NCBI RefSeq assembly: GCF_003286085.1
Contig: NW_020825288.1
Coordinates: 10,168,001 to 10,232,000, forward strand
Direction: 5' to 3'
Length of the DNA stretch: 64,000 bases
From: Drosophila persimilis
Lineage: Eukaryota > Arthropoda > Insecta > Diptera > Drosophilidae
Numbering within the stretch: position 1 is the first letter of the stretch; every line of letters begins with the position of its first letter. Position numbers and translations under genes: made by a program. The notes under the pieces were generated by a model. That model saw only the letters and a list, made by a program, of their open reading frames with translations. It did no database searches and was not told where the DNA came from. Of this stretch, positions 1 to 10,131 are shown in pieces.

Positions 1-1558
1 CACAAGCACACAGCTGGCTCGCCTTGCCTTTCACTTGCAAAAAACCAAGTTTGTATTTGTCAGAGTATTTGTATTTTTTTTTCGCATTACTCTTTTGTTT
101 AGCCATTCGTTGTTATTTTGTTCGCTCGTTTCCATGCTCTTCCAGTTCTGTACCCAAAATGGCGGCCATAGTGTGTATATGTACAAACACAAGCCCATAT
201 GCGTGCGCGAGTGTGTGTATGTATGGATTGTATGTATGTTTTGCATTTTTCACTATTCCCCTTTGCTTGCCGGCTTCGCGCTCTGTTGGCGAGGCATTGC
301 CAGCCGGCGTCAAAACAGTGTTGTTGAGTCGGAAAAAATAAACGAAAATTAACATTTTTGTTGGATATTTCATACGATCCCATATTAAAGTGTGATAAAG
401 ATAATCCGATTTGCATCAGGCTGAAGAAGGGTCTTTGTTAACTTTTGTCTTGCGTTTCGTTTACTTCTTGGTTTGTTTATGGTATACATAATTTTTCCAT
501 CTATTGAATTGATCATTATAATGCCTAAGTTTAATCTTAAGTCAAGAGGAGACTTTGTATCAACACAACAACAGCCGAGCAGAGGAAATCGGCCCGCAAT
601 TGGAAGGAGCGCCCACAAAACATCAAAAATAAAGAAAAACCAATCCAAAACCAAAAACAAATCAAAACAATACATAGCTTTTCCTGTTGTGTTTGAGCGA
701 ACTAACCTTGTTCCTCTCCGGCAGGTCTTGAGAGAAGGCTAAACTATTCTCAAGCAAACGCAGTCGAGGCGAGGGCCCGAACGGAAATGGGATTCCCTTG
801 GCCGAGGATTCGGAGCGTGCGCAACGGATGCCCTCACCCCACGCCGATATTGATGTTGATGGTATTTATCTAACCAAAACTAAACAATCAATCAATCAAT
901 CAGTCAATAGAACTATGTACACACAAAATTGTCAGCAATTATCTCGATTTCAAATTGGATCACTATAAAATATGTTAAATATCTGTGCCCTGTACAGGAG
1001 AGTGTCTTAACGTACATATAACACAATTATTGTTTAAAAAAATATTGATATATCAGAGAAAGAGAGAGACCGAGACCGAGTGAAAGAGACTCGCATTTTT
1101 TGTTTGTTATCAAGCTCAGCCGCTGAAAGAGAGAGAGTTAAAGGCAGAAAAAGAAAGTAACGTAAAGCTAAAGCTCTCCCACGATACGGATCGGATTCGA
1201 AAACGTGCGCCGACATGCCGATATTGATAGTCTTAAAAGCCTCTAAATTCCTCCGCCGTGATGAGACTAGACTGTTCCAAATTGCCCGAAATCCAATCCG
1301 CAGAACCCAGCCGTTTCTGAACTTTGCCGTTTCTGAAGTAACGTACAGCTCGGAATAAATTAAGTATTCTATTTTCTTAACAATTTATAAAACAGACAAA
1401 TAAAGCAAGTAAAACCAGAATCCAGAATAAAAACCCTTGCATTTTTCTCATATCGAATAAAACTAATTGTTAACTATGTAAAAAAAATACCCAAAACAAA
1501 ACTAAATATTCACTCTTTGCATATATGTATCTTTCGCTCGTTTGTGTCTCTCGCTCGC
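1..1558. other. Noncoding left edge, probably sqd intron or upstream flank
   Basis: No convincing protein-coding gene is seen here. The N-terminal sqd exon (an acidic segment before RRM1 in the D. melanogaster protein) should join the exon at 1915, but I do not find it in this stretch, so it probably lies left of the window. Visible instead are a good splice acceptor at about 724 and four AATAAA signals between 1354 and 1461, described separately. The DNA at 180-240 is rich in TGTATG and TGTGTG steps. ATG triplets such as the one near 158 open only short frames of poor composition. Confidence 0.5.
725..1461 (+). other. Possible terminal exon and 3' UTR of an upstream + strand transcript
   Basis: A pyrimidine-rich stretch ending CTCCGGCAG at 716-724 looks like a 3' splice site. 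Read in phase 0 after it, the sequence gives VLREG and then a stop at 740-742. A different frame from about 732 is open for some 40 codons with fly-like composition (about 753-855, containing PNGNGIPLAEDSE). AATAAA hexamers follow at 1354, 1399, 1426 and 1456, as at the 3' end of a transcript. It could be the tail of a separate upstream gene, an alternative sqd transcript, or chance. I do not recognise the peptide. Confidence 0.25.
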
Positions 1559-1679
1559 TATCGATCGCTCGTCGCACTCTTTCGCTCATTTCCGAGTTTG
1601 CAAGTTTTTGATACTATATAATCTCCGATCAGATCTCTGATTGAAAACAGTAATTAAAGCAATTTTCACTTCAAATTTG
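1559..1679 (+). promoter_or_regulatory. sqd: Candidate internal promoter and 5' UTR exon of sqd
   Basis: A DRE-like TATCGATC lies at 1559-1566 within a run of CTCGCTCG-type sequence, and a TATATAAT box lies at 1615-1622. Transcription would begin around 1640-1650. The presumed first exon ends at 1679, where TTTG meets a consensus donor GTGAGT at 1680. The next exon would be the 13-nt microexon at 1732-1744. The TATA box and donor are seen directly; use as a promoter is inferred. Confidence 0.4.
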
Positions 1680-1731
1680 GTGAGTTTTTTTTATTCGTTT
1701 GTATCCTAGCTCTGCCATCAATCTTTTGCAG

Positions 1732-1744
1732 CCATAAACAAAAT
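1732..1744 (+). other. sqd: 13-nt microexon carrying the first two bases of a spliced start codon
   Basis: The acceptor CTTTTGCAG ends at 1731 and the donor GTAAGA begins at 1745, leaving the exon CCATAAACAAAAT. The next coding exon at 1915 begins with G, so splicing assembles ATG in the context ACAAAATG, close to the fly optimum. Translation then runs Met-Lys-Leu-Phe-Val-Gly-Gly straight into RRM1. This would make a Squid form without the N-terminal acidic segment. No cDNA is available to confirm it. Confidence 0.45.
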
Positions 1745-1914
1745 GTAAGAAGAGAAATTTTAAAGTAAATCGAAGAAGAAAGTATAAAACACAGCCTATT
1801 TCCGTTTTCTGTGCCCCTAGTTGTCCTCAAAAAGATTTCCCCTCCCCTAATTGGTGGAAATACCCCTTAAAGCAATGCCCGACTAAACCGCAATTCTTCT
1901 GTACCCTTTCGCAG

Positions 1915-2950
1915 GAAACTGTTTGTGGGCGGCCTCAGCTGGGAGACGACCGAGAGTGAGTAGAAAGAATATTTTCAATCGGATGCGGCCAGAGTCTGAC
2001 CCCATGCTCTTGTTCGTGTGCTTGTTGTTTACAGAGGAACTGAGGGACCATTTCGGCAAATTTGGCGAAATCGAGAGCATCAACGTAAAGACAGACCCAC
2101 AGACCGGACGCTCGAGGGGATTCGCCTTCATCGTATTCACAAACACTGAGGCCATCGATAAGGTGAGCTCTGCCGGCGAGCACATAATTAACAGCAAGAA
2201 GGTCGACCCCAAGAAGGCCAAGGCCCGCCACGGCAAGATCTTTGTCGGCGGCCTGACCACAGAAATCAGCGATGAGGAAATCAAAACCTACTTCAGCCAG
2301 TTCGGCAACGTAAGTTTCGGCAATGTGGAAAAGTGTTGAATAATGCTGAATGATGATTTTATACTCTAGATTGTTGAGGTTGAGATGCCCTTCGACAAGC
2401 AAAAATCGCAGCGCAAAGGCTTCTGCTTCATCACCTTCGATTCGGAGCAGGTGGTCACAGATCTGCTGAAGACGCCCAAACAGAAGATCTCTGGCAAGGA
2501 GGTCGACGTGAAGCGTGCCACGCCGAAGCCCGAGAACCAAATGATGGGAATGCGCGGTGGTGCACGCGGTGGAATGCGCGGTGGTCGCGGTGGCTACGGA
2601 CGCGGTGGTCAGTACAGTCAGAGCACAGCAGATCCATCTGCCATCTGGCATAGATCGCAATGAATTGAACAGTCCTCTAACTGCGTACCGATCTCTCTTT
2701 TTCCGCAGGCTACAACAACCAGTGGGACGGCCAGAGCTCGTACTCTGGCTACGGCGGTTATGGCGGCTACGGTGCTGCCGGCGGCTACGGCGACTACTAT
2801 GCCGGTGGCTATTATAATGGATATGACTACGGTTATGGTAAATACAACAAACAACATAATAATGCTCATAGCAACTATTACAATAACAACACGTCGAGTA
2901 ACTACCACCAAAACAAGAACAGTAGCAGCAACAACTACCAGCAGTTTTAA
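1915..2950 (+). CDS. sqd: Squid hnRNP, isoform with alternative Asn/Tyr-rich C-terminus
   Basis: This isoform shares exons 1915-1955, 2035-2309 and 2370-2607 with the long form. It then reads through the donor at 2838 instead of splicing, so the last exon is 2709-2950. The tail after YDYGYG becomes KYNKQHNNAHSNYYNNN and onward, and ends NYQQF before TAA at 2948-2950, for 265 residues from the spliced start. Alternative C-termini are known for Squid (A, B and S forms) and affect its nuclear and cytoplasmic roles. Choosing this form requires ignoring the 2838 donor and polyadenylating within the large intron. Confidence 0.75.
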
Positions 2951-4540
2951 GTAGCCACAGTCCACCACAGACAGGCAACACCAATCACAGCAACAACCAC
3001 CAGATTAATTATCAATTACTTTGCCATAGACCTGAATCGAAATTTCCACGTTGTTGTGTTTCCCAAATCAAACAAAACTGAGAGAAAAACAAAAGCAAAG
3101 GCAAAAACAAAAGCAAAAGCAAAAACAAAAACAAAAACATCGTTGTGCTGCATTTATGTGTATGCACGCGTGCACCCCCGTGTACATGTGTGTGGCGGGT
3201 GGCGGCCGGGTGCATATACGGTATGCATATGTCCAAGAACAACCAAAAATAAACAAACAACAACAACAACAACAAAAAACAACAACAACAGCAACGTCGC
3301 TAAAAACAAGAAAACTTTTTAAAACTAATTGTAAAATTTAATCATATTCAGCGAAGAGTCGAACAGAAAGATTTTCTTCATTTATATAAAAGCAAAAAAA
3401 TTAGTAATTTTATACACACATTTATATATGTATATCTAAACAACGTATAATTTTAAAAGAATATTTGATGTTTTACATTTTAAAGCGTACTTTTAACGAG
3501 CATTCTTCACTTACACGAAACATTTAATTATCAATTATTAGTTGTGTAGCATTTAAACATAAAACTGACGAAGCGTGTGTAAACGATTGTGTTGTTTAAA
3601 GAGTGAGAGAGAGCAGGAGATAGAGAGCAGGATGAAGCCAAGTGAAGTGAAGTGAAGTGAAGAGTAGACGTGGCGAGGCGTTTGGGTCGTGGGATCTCCC
3701 GATCAGGCGACCCCACATCACACCACACCAAACCGCACCACACTAGACCAGACCGGACCGGACCAGCCAGAGCAGGAAATCCTGCAGCAGCGCGATGTTG
3801 ATACGAGGTCGCTTTCAACAGACTTTCCAAAGATGACAAATACCTCAAACGCAAAGGCAGCAAACAACAAGACCAAGACCAGACAACAAACAAACAAACA
3901 ACCAAAACAACAAGCAAAAACACCACACACACACACACACAAACACACCACACCACACCACACAACCACAGACATACACACACGAGAAGCATGTGCCAAT
4001 TGCGAGTATGTGAAAACTGTGTGAAGTGCCAGCGTTTTTGGCCTTTTGCGCAACTGCAACATGTGCCTTTTAATTGTTAACTAACTGTTATTGTTTGAGC
4101 CAACTGAAACCAAAATCAAAACCACACAAACACCAATACCAATACCAATGCCAGACAAACAAACCCACTCCAACTCCCACTCCCACTCCCCTACTCCCCA
4201 CTCCTACACTCATGCCCGAGCGCACACACACACACACTCCCTTCTCAAAAATATAGTTATTTAATAGTTTTTCCTCTTTGTTTTGTTAAACAAAACACTA
4301 AACAACAAACAACCACAACAAGAAGAAGACGAAATACAGCAAGAACAACAGAGACAACAAACAAACAAACAAACAAACAAAAAACGAAACGCGTAATCAA
4401 AGCTTTGATTCAATGTCTATTTAAATATATATAGCATATACATATATTTTTAGATACATATTATTATCCCGGCAACGGGATGATATTCACGTTCTTGCAA
4501 TGCATATGTTTTCGTATGCACATACGTCAATATACCTACC

Positions 4541-4573
<33 letters not shown>

Positions 4574-7500
4574 TTTATATCGAGTATATACGAATGTTAT
4601 ATATATTTATACATACACGTAACATTTAACTATGGTACTATTTTTGATAGTATTACTTTAAGGCAAATCCTTGTAAAAAACAACTACAAAACGGAAGAGT
4701 ACAACAACGACAGCTCTTGGATCCAGGGGCAAGCCCCGAAGGATCATTCTTTTATTTGCTTTATTTGCATTTTCGCTGCACTTTCTTGACTAAATGTAAC
4801 TTGCGTAGCGTAGCGTAACGTAACGTAGAGCAACAACGTAACAGACGTATCAAACGTAAACAAACAGCACTCAATTTTAGATCGCGCATTGCGGCATTCT
4901 GCACGTTCATACGTCGATTTCAAGAACCACACTGAAACAACAACAAAAACAACAACAACAACAACAACAACAAACAACAACCAAAAAGAAAAGAAAACAA
5001 CAACTAACTGAACAACAACGACAGCTGATTAGAGAACTTTTCAAACAATCATCAAGTGAAAACTTAACGAAACAAAGCTAAACAAAACAAAACACACTTC
5101 GTCAATTTTAGTAATTTTAATTCAAACAATTATACATATATAATTTTCCTTTTATGGTTTTTAAATGTTAAGTCGAGCACACAACCCACACATACTTACG
5201 AGCTTTGCTTTGGCAAATGTATATATATATATGTATATTTATACGTATTTGAAGTTCCGAAGATTCCGAAGGCAGAGTCCGGGAAACCGAGTTCTGATGG
5301 ACATATCAAATATTGTACGCCGATTATATATACATTTGTGCATACATATATATTCATCAATTTTACAACAAATTTGCATGTTTCTCAATGTTTTTAGCAG
5401 TTTTCTTTATACAAACAAAAAACAAACGAAAAAACTAAACAAAAATAAGAAAAAAAATATTAACCCCTATCTTAAAAAAACTACCCATACAAATCAAGTT
5501 TTTTATACATATTATGCTATATTTTTATTGATTATTATACCGATTATTATCCTGTTTAAATGTGTAAACAATCTTTTGATATAAACAAAATTTTTGTATA
5601 CCTCTACATATACTTATAGCAATAATTTTGTGCCCCCCTTTAATATTAAATTCCTAACAACAATATATTCTTAATTTCTTTATAATTATCTCTTCCGTTA
5701 TTCTCTGAAATCTTGAAACTAACCAACAAGCCCCACTAAAGTGCGGGGAAGGACGGCTGCACGGATCCACGGTGCATATTACCGCTTCCGCTTGCACTTC
5801 CCCGCAGTTTTACCCCCGATAACTATTTAATTATGTAATGTTACTTTCGTAATTATGATTTTGAGCATATATTTATATACGATGATTGTAATGCCGAATT
5901 TTCCGATGTTTCGCCTCACAAAAACGAAAAAGAAAGATCAAAATAATCAAACCAAACCAACCAACCAACCGCAAAAGAACAGTAAAGAAAAGAAAAGAAA
6001 AGAAAAGAAAAGAAAGATAATGACCGACCCTTAATGAGGGATAATTAAAACCACCCAAAAGTGAATATCCAAAGCGATCGCCGCCGCGCGTCTGTCTTGT
6101 CCAAGCCCCCGTGGCGGTACGATATATTCCCGGTGTCCGAATCGTTGTTGTCTGGCCCAGAGGACAACGACCCACTATCCCAACAACCAAACAACCAAAC
6201 AACCGAGCAAGCAACCAAGAAAAACAGCACCACAGTGTTATTTTCACTTAACTGTAACGATTTTCATTTTTTACTTAAATCTTCCTTTCTATTAAACTTA
6301 AAGCGTATATATTTACAAGTAATTTAGCGTAATTAATATTTGTTTTTAGTGAAATGCATTGAAAAACTCTACAAAAAAAGTAAAACCCAAAGTAATTTAC
6401 ATTTAACGATTTGTCAAGCGATTTCCCGAGACAATTTTTAAGCTAAACCAGTTTTCTTGTTTTTAACAACAACAGCAACAACAACAGCGAACACAAAGAG
6501 TAATTATTATAAACATTATATTAACTCGAGTAAAAAGTAAAATTTGTTGACTATTGCATTTGTTTTTGTTTTTCGCAAAACGTTTTCAACGACACTCCAG
6601 AATATTCGCGACGAACCACGCATACGCCGCCCCATTTTATCCCCGATCCCGATCCGCCCCCACGTACTCCCCCTTTAAAAGAGAAACTAACGAGAATCAA
6701 ACAAAATGAGAACACTTTATATATCTTTTTTGCTGAGGTGAGACATTCAAAAGACACACACACAAGAGCAGCAAATGAATTCGCAATCTTTGGCATCATC
6801 CAATCAATGATAAATTGTTTATCGAATTGTTAAACAAAGCAAATAACTTGAAATTGAAATGCTGAAATTGTTGTGTGGAAAATGAGGTAAAAATTAAAGA
6901 TTTTAAAAGAAACATAAATGCATAACGATAACGAGTGCTGTAAGATGAGAGATCGATCGATTGATCGATCGAATGAAGGAGAAGTCCATTGCAATGCATT
7001 GTGAAACATGTTAATAAGTCGAAACGAGTCGTGTCGAGTCGAGTCGAGTCGAGTCGGTAACGATAAAGATTATGATACCTAACCAGAATCAGACAACTAC
7101 AACATCAGTTAACAATATCAACAACAAATCGATCCGCATGTATGTGTGAGCGTCGCCTTGCGCCTGCTCCCCTCCATCGCTCCAGAGCGAGTCGGGAGAG
7201 AAGAGAGTAAATTGTTTTTAATTTTTATTTGTGTATCAGCAACAGCCAACAACCACCACAAACCATATTGTACTTTGAGCTACAGCAATAACAAGAAACA
7301 TTTTAACCATCAATCTTATAATCAAAATCCACAAACGAGAAATGAGCAAATAAAAGAAAAACAAAAAAAAACCAACCAGACAACAATTTTGTGTGTATTT
7401 CAGTTGCCTTTCCCTTCCCACTTACCTTTCCTGTCCCGTTCCGTTCCATCCCCGTTGGTCCCTTCTCCGAATCCTGTATTCCGGATTCTGGAGATCTCCT

Positions 7501-8411
7501 TTCCAGCTCTTGACTTGTGAATTTGAATTGTCTCCCCTCGGCGCGGCGTCGCCCCTCAGTAGCAGCAAATTTTGACCATTCCAATCCGTACCAGAATCCC
7601 AAACCGAATCGATCCGATCCCGATCCATATTCTAGACACAGCAAGTTCCACTCCATCCTCTTTCGTTTGTGTCGTCTACACCATTTATAAGCTAAGCTCT
7701 GTTTGTGTTTTCATCAATCTTCTATACGAAAAAACAACAAACCACAAACCACCACACCAAACCACTGCAATAACCACGTGGTTGCACCACAAAATATACT
7801 CGAAACGAAAGACTATGGCTACGGCGGCGGCTTCGACGGTAATGGCTACGGCGGCGGCGGTGGTGGCAGCTTGGGCGGTCGCGGTGCCGGCGGCCCACGC
7901 GGCGGTGGCGGTGGCGGCGGCGGCGGCCCCAAAGGTATAAAATCACAGAAACGCCCAGAACTATCATCCAACTCTTTGCATTTATTCCATCTCCAAGTAC
8001 TCGTACCTTTTGAACTGTCGAATCCGATCAATTATTTTATGTTTATCGTCTGTAACCCAAGCTCCCGAGTTTTGTTCCATTTTCAGTTGCGTTGCCCCCC
8101 ATTGCCTGTTCAGAGTTATGTTTCCTAGACATTGTTCTATCCTTTGCGCTATCCCTAGTCTAGCCTTGGTCAAAATTTCTAAACAGTCGCTTGAATCGTT
8201 TGGCGTAGTAACAAAACACTTTTATATCCCCTTCCCGTCAGACTTTGAGCATGTGTATTGCCCGAGTGTTAGGGCCGAATGAGATGTACTAATCCCTCGA
8301 ACCGATTCCTCCATTTCCACAACAGGCGGCGGCGGTGGTGGCGGAGGCGGCAGCTTCAACGGGGGCAAGCAGCGCGGCTCGGGACGCCAGCCCAGGCACC
8401 AGCCCTACTAA
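1915..8411 (+). CDS. sqd: Squid hnRNP (hrp40), isoform with RGG-type C-terminus, spliced
   Basis: Squid is a nucleocytoplasmic hnRNP A/B-type protein that binds RNA. In flies it acts in gurken mRNA localisation, splicing and export. Coding exons are 1915-1955, 2035-2309, 2370-2607, 2709-2837, 7812-7934 and 8326-8411, with GT-AG introns between them. Counted from the spliced start at 1743-1744 the product is 297 residues. RRM1 (about residues 2-75) has RNP2 LFVGGL and RNP1 RGFAFIVF. RRM2 (about 82-155) has RNP2 IFVGGL and RNP1 KGFCFITF. A Gly/Tyr/Arg-rich tail ends RQPRHQPY. The match to D. melanogaster Squid is close through both RRMs and at the end of the tail. The N-terminal exon of the usual isoforms is presumably left of the window. 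The acceptor at 7810-7811 has a weak pyrimidine tract. Confidence 0.9.
3921..3975 (+). repeat. (CA)n and ACCAC-rich simple repeat
   Basis: A run of CA dinucleotides is followed by CACCA units, within the sqd intron. It is low-complexity sequence without coding meaning. Confidence 0.85.
4541..4567. repeat. (AT)n microsatellite
   Basis: Uninterrupted AT dinucleotides of 27 bp in the large sqd intron, followed by further TATA-rich DNA. Confidence 0.9.
4936..4981 (+). repeat. (CAA)n microsatellite
   Basis: Repeated CAA triplets with a few interruptions, in the sqd intron. Similar CAA runs recur at 3260-3295 and 6470-6490. Confidence 0.85.
5984..6016 (+). repeat. (AAAAG)n pentanucleotide repeat
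   Basis: Tandem AAAAG units on the + strand within the sqd intron. Confidence 0.85.
7024..7057 (+). repeat. (GAGTC)n pentanucleotide repeat
   Basis: About six GAGTC-type units with one variant (GTGTC), within the sqd intron. A short GATCGATC palindromic run lies just upstream at 6951-6971. Confidence 0.85.
7935..8325 (+). other. sqd: sqd intron between the two RGG-tail exons
   Basis: Donor GTATAA at 7935 and acceptor TTCCACAACAG ending at 8325. The Gly-rich tail is continuous across the junction (GGGPK then GGGGG), which supports both sites. The 391-bp intron contains one TACTCGTA octamer at 7998-8005. Confidence 0.8.
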
Positions 8412-10010
8412 GCACCGGTCACTGGGCACTCACACTCTCCAGATAACTACAAACTATTTGAATTTTACCTAGTTTAGTTTGTTATGGTGAGTACAAGTCA
8501 TACATGCCGTACCCCCGGCGAGGCACTTGCTAACCGAAGCTAATTCTTTTTCCGTTGCAGCATTACTACAACCACAACACACCAACCCACTTCTGAGTAA
8601 ACGCATATATACGCACCTGTATATATGGATATACATTTGAAAAGGGACTGCACGGAGGCAGATCCCTATTCTTATTGCATTAGACGAACTGGCAGACTGG
8701 CAGCAGCAGCAGCTACAACCAACAAGCTACATCCTTACACACATGATGTGTAGCACCATTCCAACAACAATTAAATCTACAACCACAACAACACCAGCCG
8801 CAACAACACCAGCCGCAACAGGAGCGTCATTAATACATCCCCACCACAAATACGAGTACATAAATACATACATACATAGATAGTTAGGCCTAGAGACATG
8901 TAATATTTTCTCAGCAAGTGGCTAATTTTTCATAGCCACACGCTCATTAAGCCGGCAGACCAACCAACCCCCACACCCACCCAAAAGCAACAGCGAAAGC
9001 AAAAGCAAGAGCTATCCCTCAAGCCCAAAAGCCTCCCACAAGAAACAGTCGGAACACGTTACTGGAGCCGTGGTGGCCCCCACAAGGTCTGTGCGTCGAA
9101 ACAAATTCGTTTTTCTAATGTAGTCTCATGTGTTATGCGGGGTAATTGTTTAAAGTGCAGCAGCGACACGAGACAGCTACACGAGGAAATTGTTCAACAC
9201 ATTTTGCAACAAAATACAATACTGTAGAGATAAGTATTTGTTTAACTCTAATTACTGATAACTGTAACATGTAATATTGTAGTAACTATAAACACGAGAA
9301 AAAGCAACACAAGAGAGCAATGGAAGTTGACTGGTGGGCAATGGACGAGGGTGGTAGCGTCCTGAATGAATTATAAATTAAGGAACTATTGAACTACATA
9401 AACTACGACAACCAACAGATCCACCAAAACACAAAGAACGCGATAACAAACGATTTTCAAGCAGCAAACATACTTCTGTTTAATTCTGTTTCTTGGGTAT
9501 GTGCATTAGCTTATAGACTACTTGTATATCTATATTTATATACTCCTTGGTGGGGCAGAGCAGATAATATTTTATTAAAAATCAAACTCGAGTTTATTTG
9601 CTACCCACAAACGAAAACATAAACAAAAACACGTGCATATGCACATATGCGTGGTACACACAGAACTGTATAATAGATGCCGGAATACTTGTTGAAAGAA
9701 TTCTCTATATATGTATACATACTTAAACTACTATATTTACAAACCAGATGAGATCGTGTGAAAGAAACGTCCGTAAAGGTAGAAGTAGAGGGATGCGCGG
9801 CATTGCGAAATCGCACAGATGAGACGGGCCACAGACTTGGGGTAGGGTAGCATTTTCGGAACAGATTCAGCTTAGGCTAAGACGAATTTGAAAATTGTAT
9901 AAATATAGTTTCTACCCCCTAAAAATATAAACAAAAACGTTATTCTCTTCCGTCATAACCGTGGGATGAGAGAGGGGGCGGTTTTCAAGCGAATTACATT
10001 AATTAAAGAA
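8412..10010 (+). other. sqd: 3' UTR of the long sqd isoform and downstream spacer
   Basis: Noncoding after the TAA at 8409-8411. It includes a probable 3' UTR intron (8487-8560), then A- and CA-rich sequence with a duplicated CAACACCAGC unit near 8790-8820. Transcription here converges on the EF-hand gene. I could not fix the poly(A) site; candidate A-rich signals lie near 9615 and 9925. Confidence 0.5.
8487..8560 (+). other. sqd: Probable intron in the sqd 3' UTR
   Basis: GTTATG is followed by the donor GTGAGT at 8487, and the acceptor TTTTTCCGTTGCAG ends at 8560. The size (74 bp) fits fly introns. The exon junction would lie 75 nt after the stop codon, beyond the usual 50-55 nt limit for nonsense-mediated decay. 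Confidence 0.65.
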
Positions 10011-10018
10011 AAGTAAAC

Positions 10019-10024
10019 TTTATT
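10019..10024 (-). terminator. Poly(A) signal of the EF-hand gene
   Basis: AATAAA on the - strand, 108 bp beyond the stop codon at 10132-10134. Spacing and orientation fit the 3' end of the divergent EF-hand gene. Confidence 0.6.
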
Positions 10025-10131
10025 TTGCTGCGTTTTCTTATATTTATAACACTCGTAACAATCATAATTTTGCACAAACAAAAACGATTACACACTGAGA
10101 ATTTGGAACATCAGGCTCTCATCAATGATCT

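Larger units (their letters stand above)
2838..7811 (+). other. sqd: Large alternative intron of sqd, including the 3' UTR of the short isoform
   Basis: The 5-kb segment lies between the donor at 2838 and the acceptor at 7811. After the alternative stop at 2950 it is very rich in A plus CA, CAA and AAAC runs (3070-3300, 3840-3980, 4300-4390, 4920-5000). It also has an (AT)n run at 4541-4567 and AT-rich DNA to 7100. AATAAA near 3246 and others could end the short-isoform mRNA. No other coding exon is convincing here. Confidence 0.55.
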
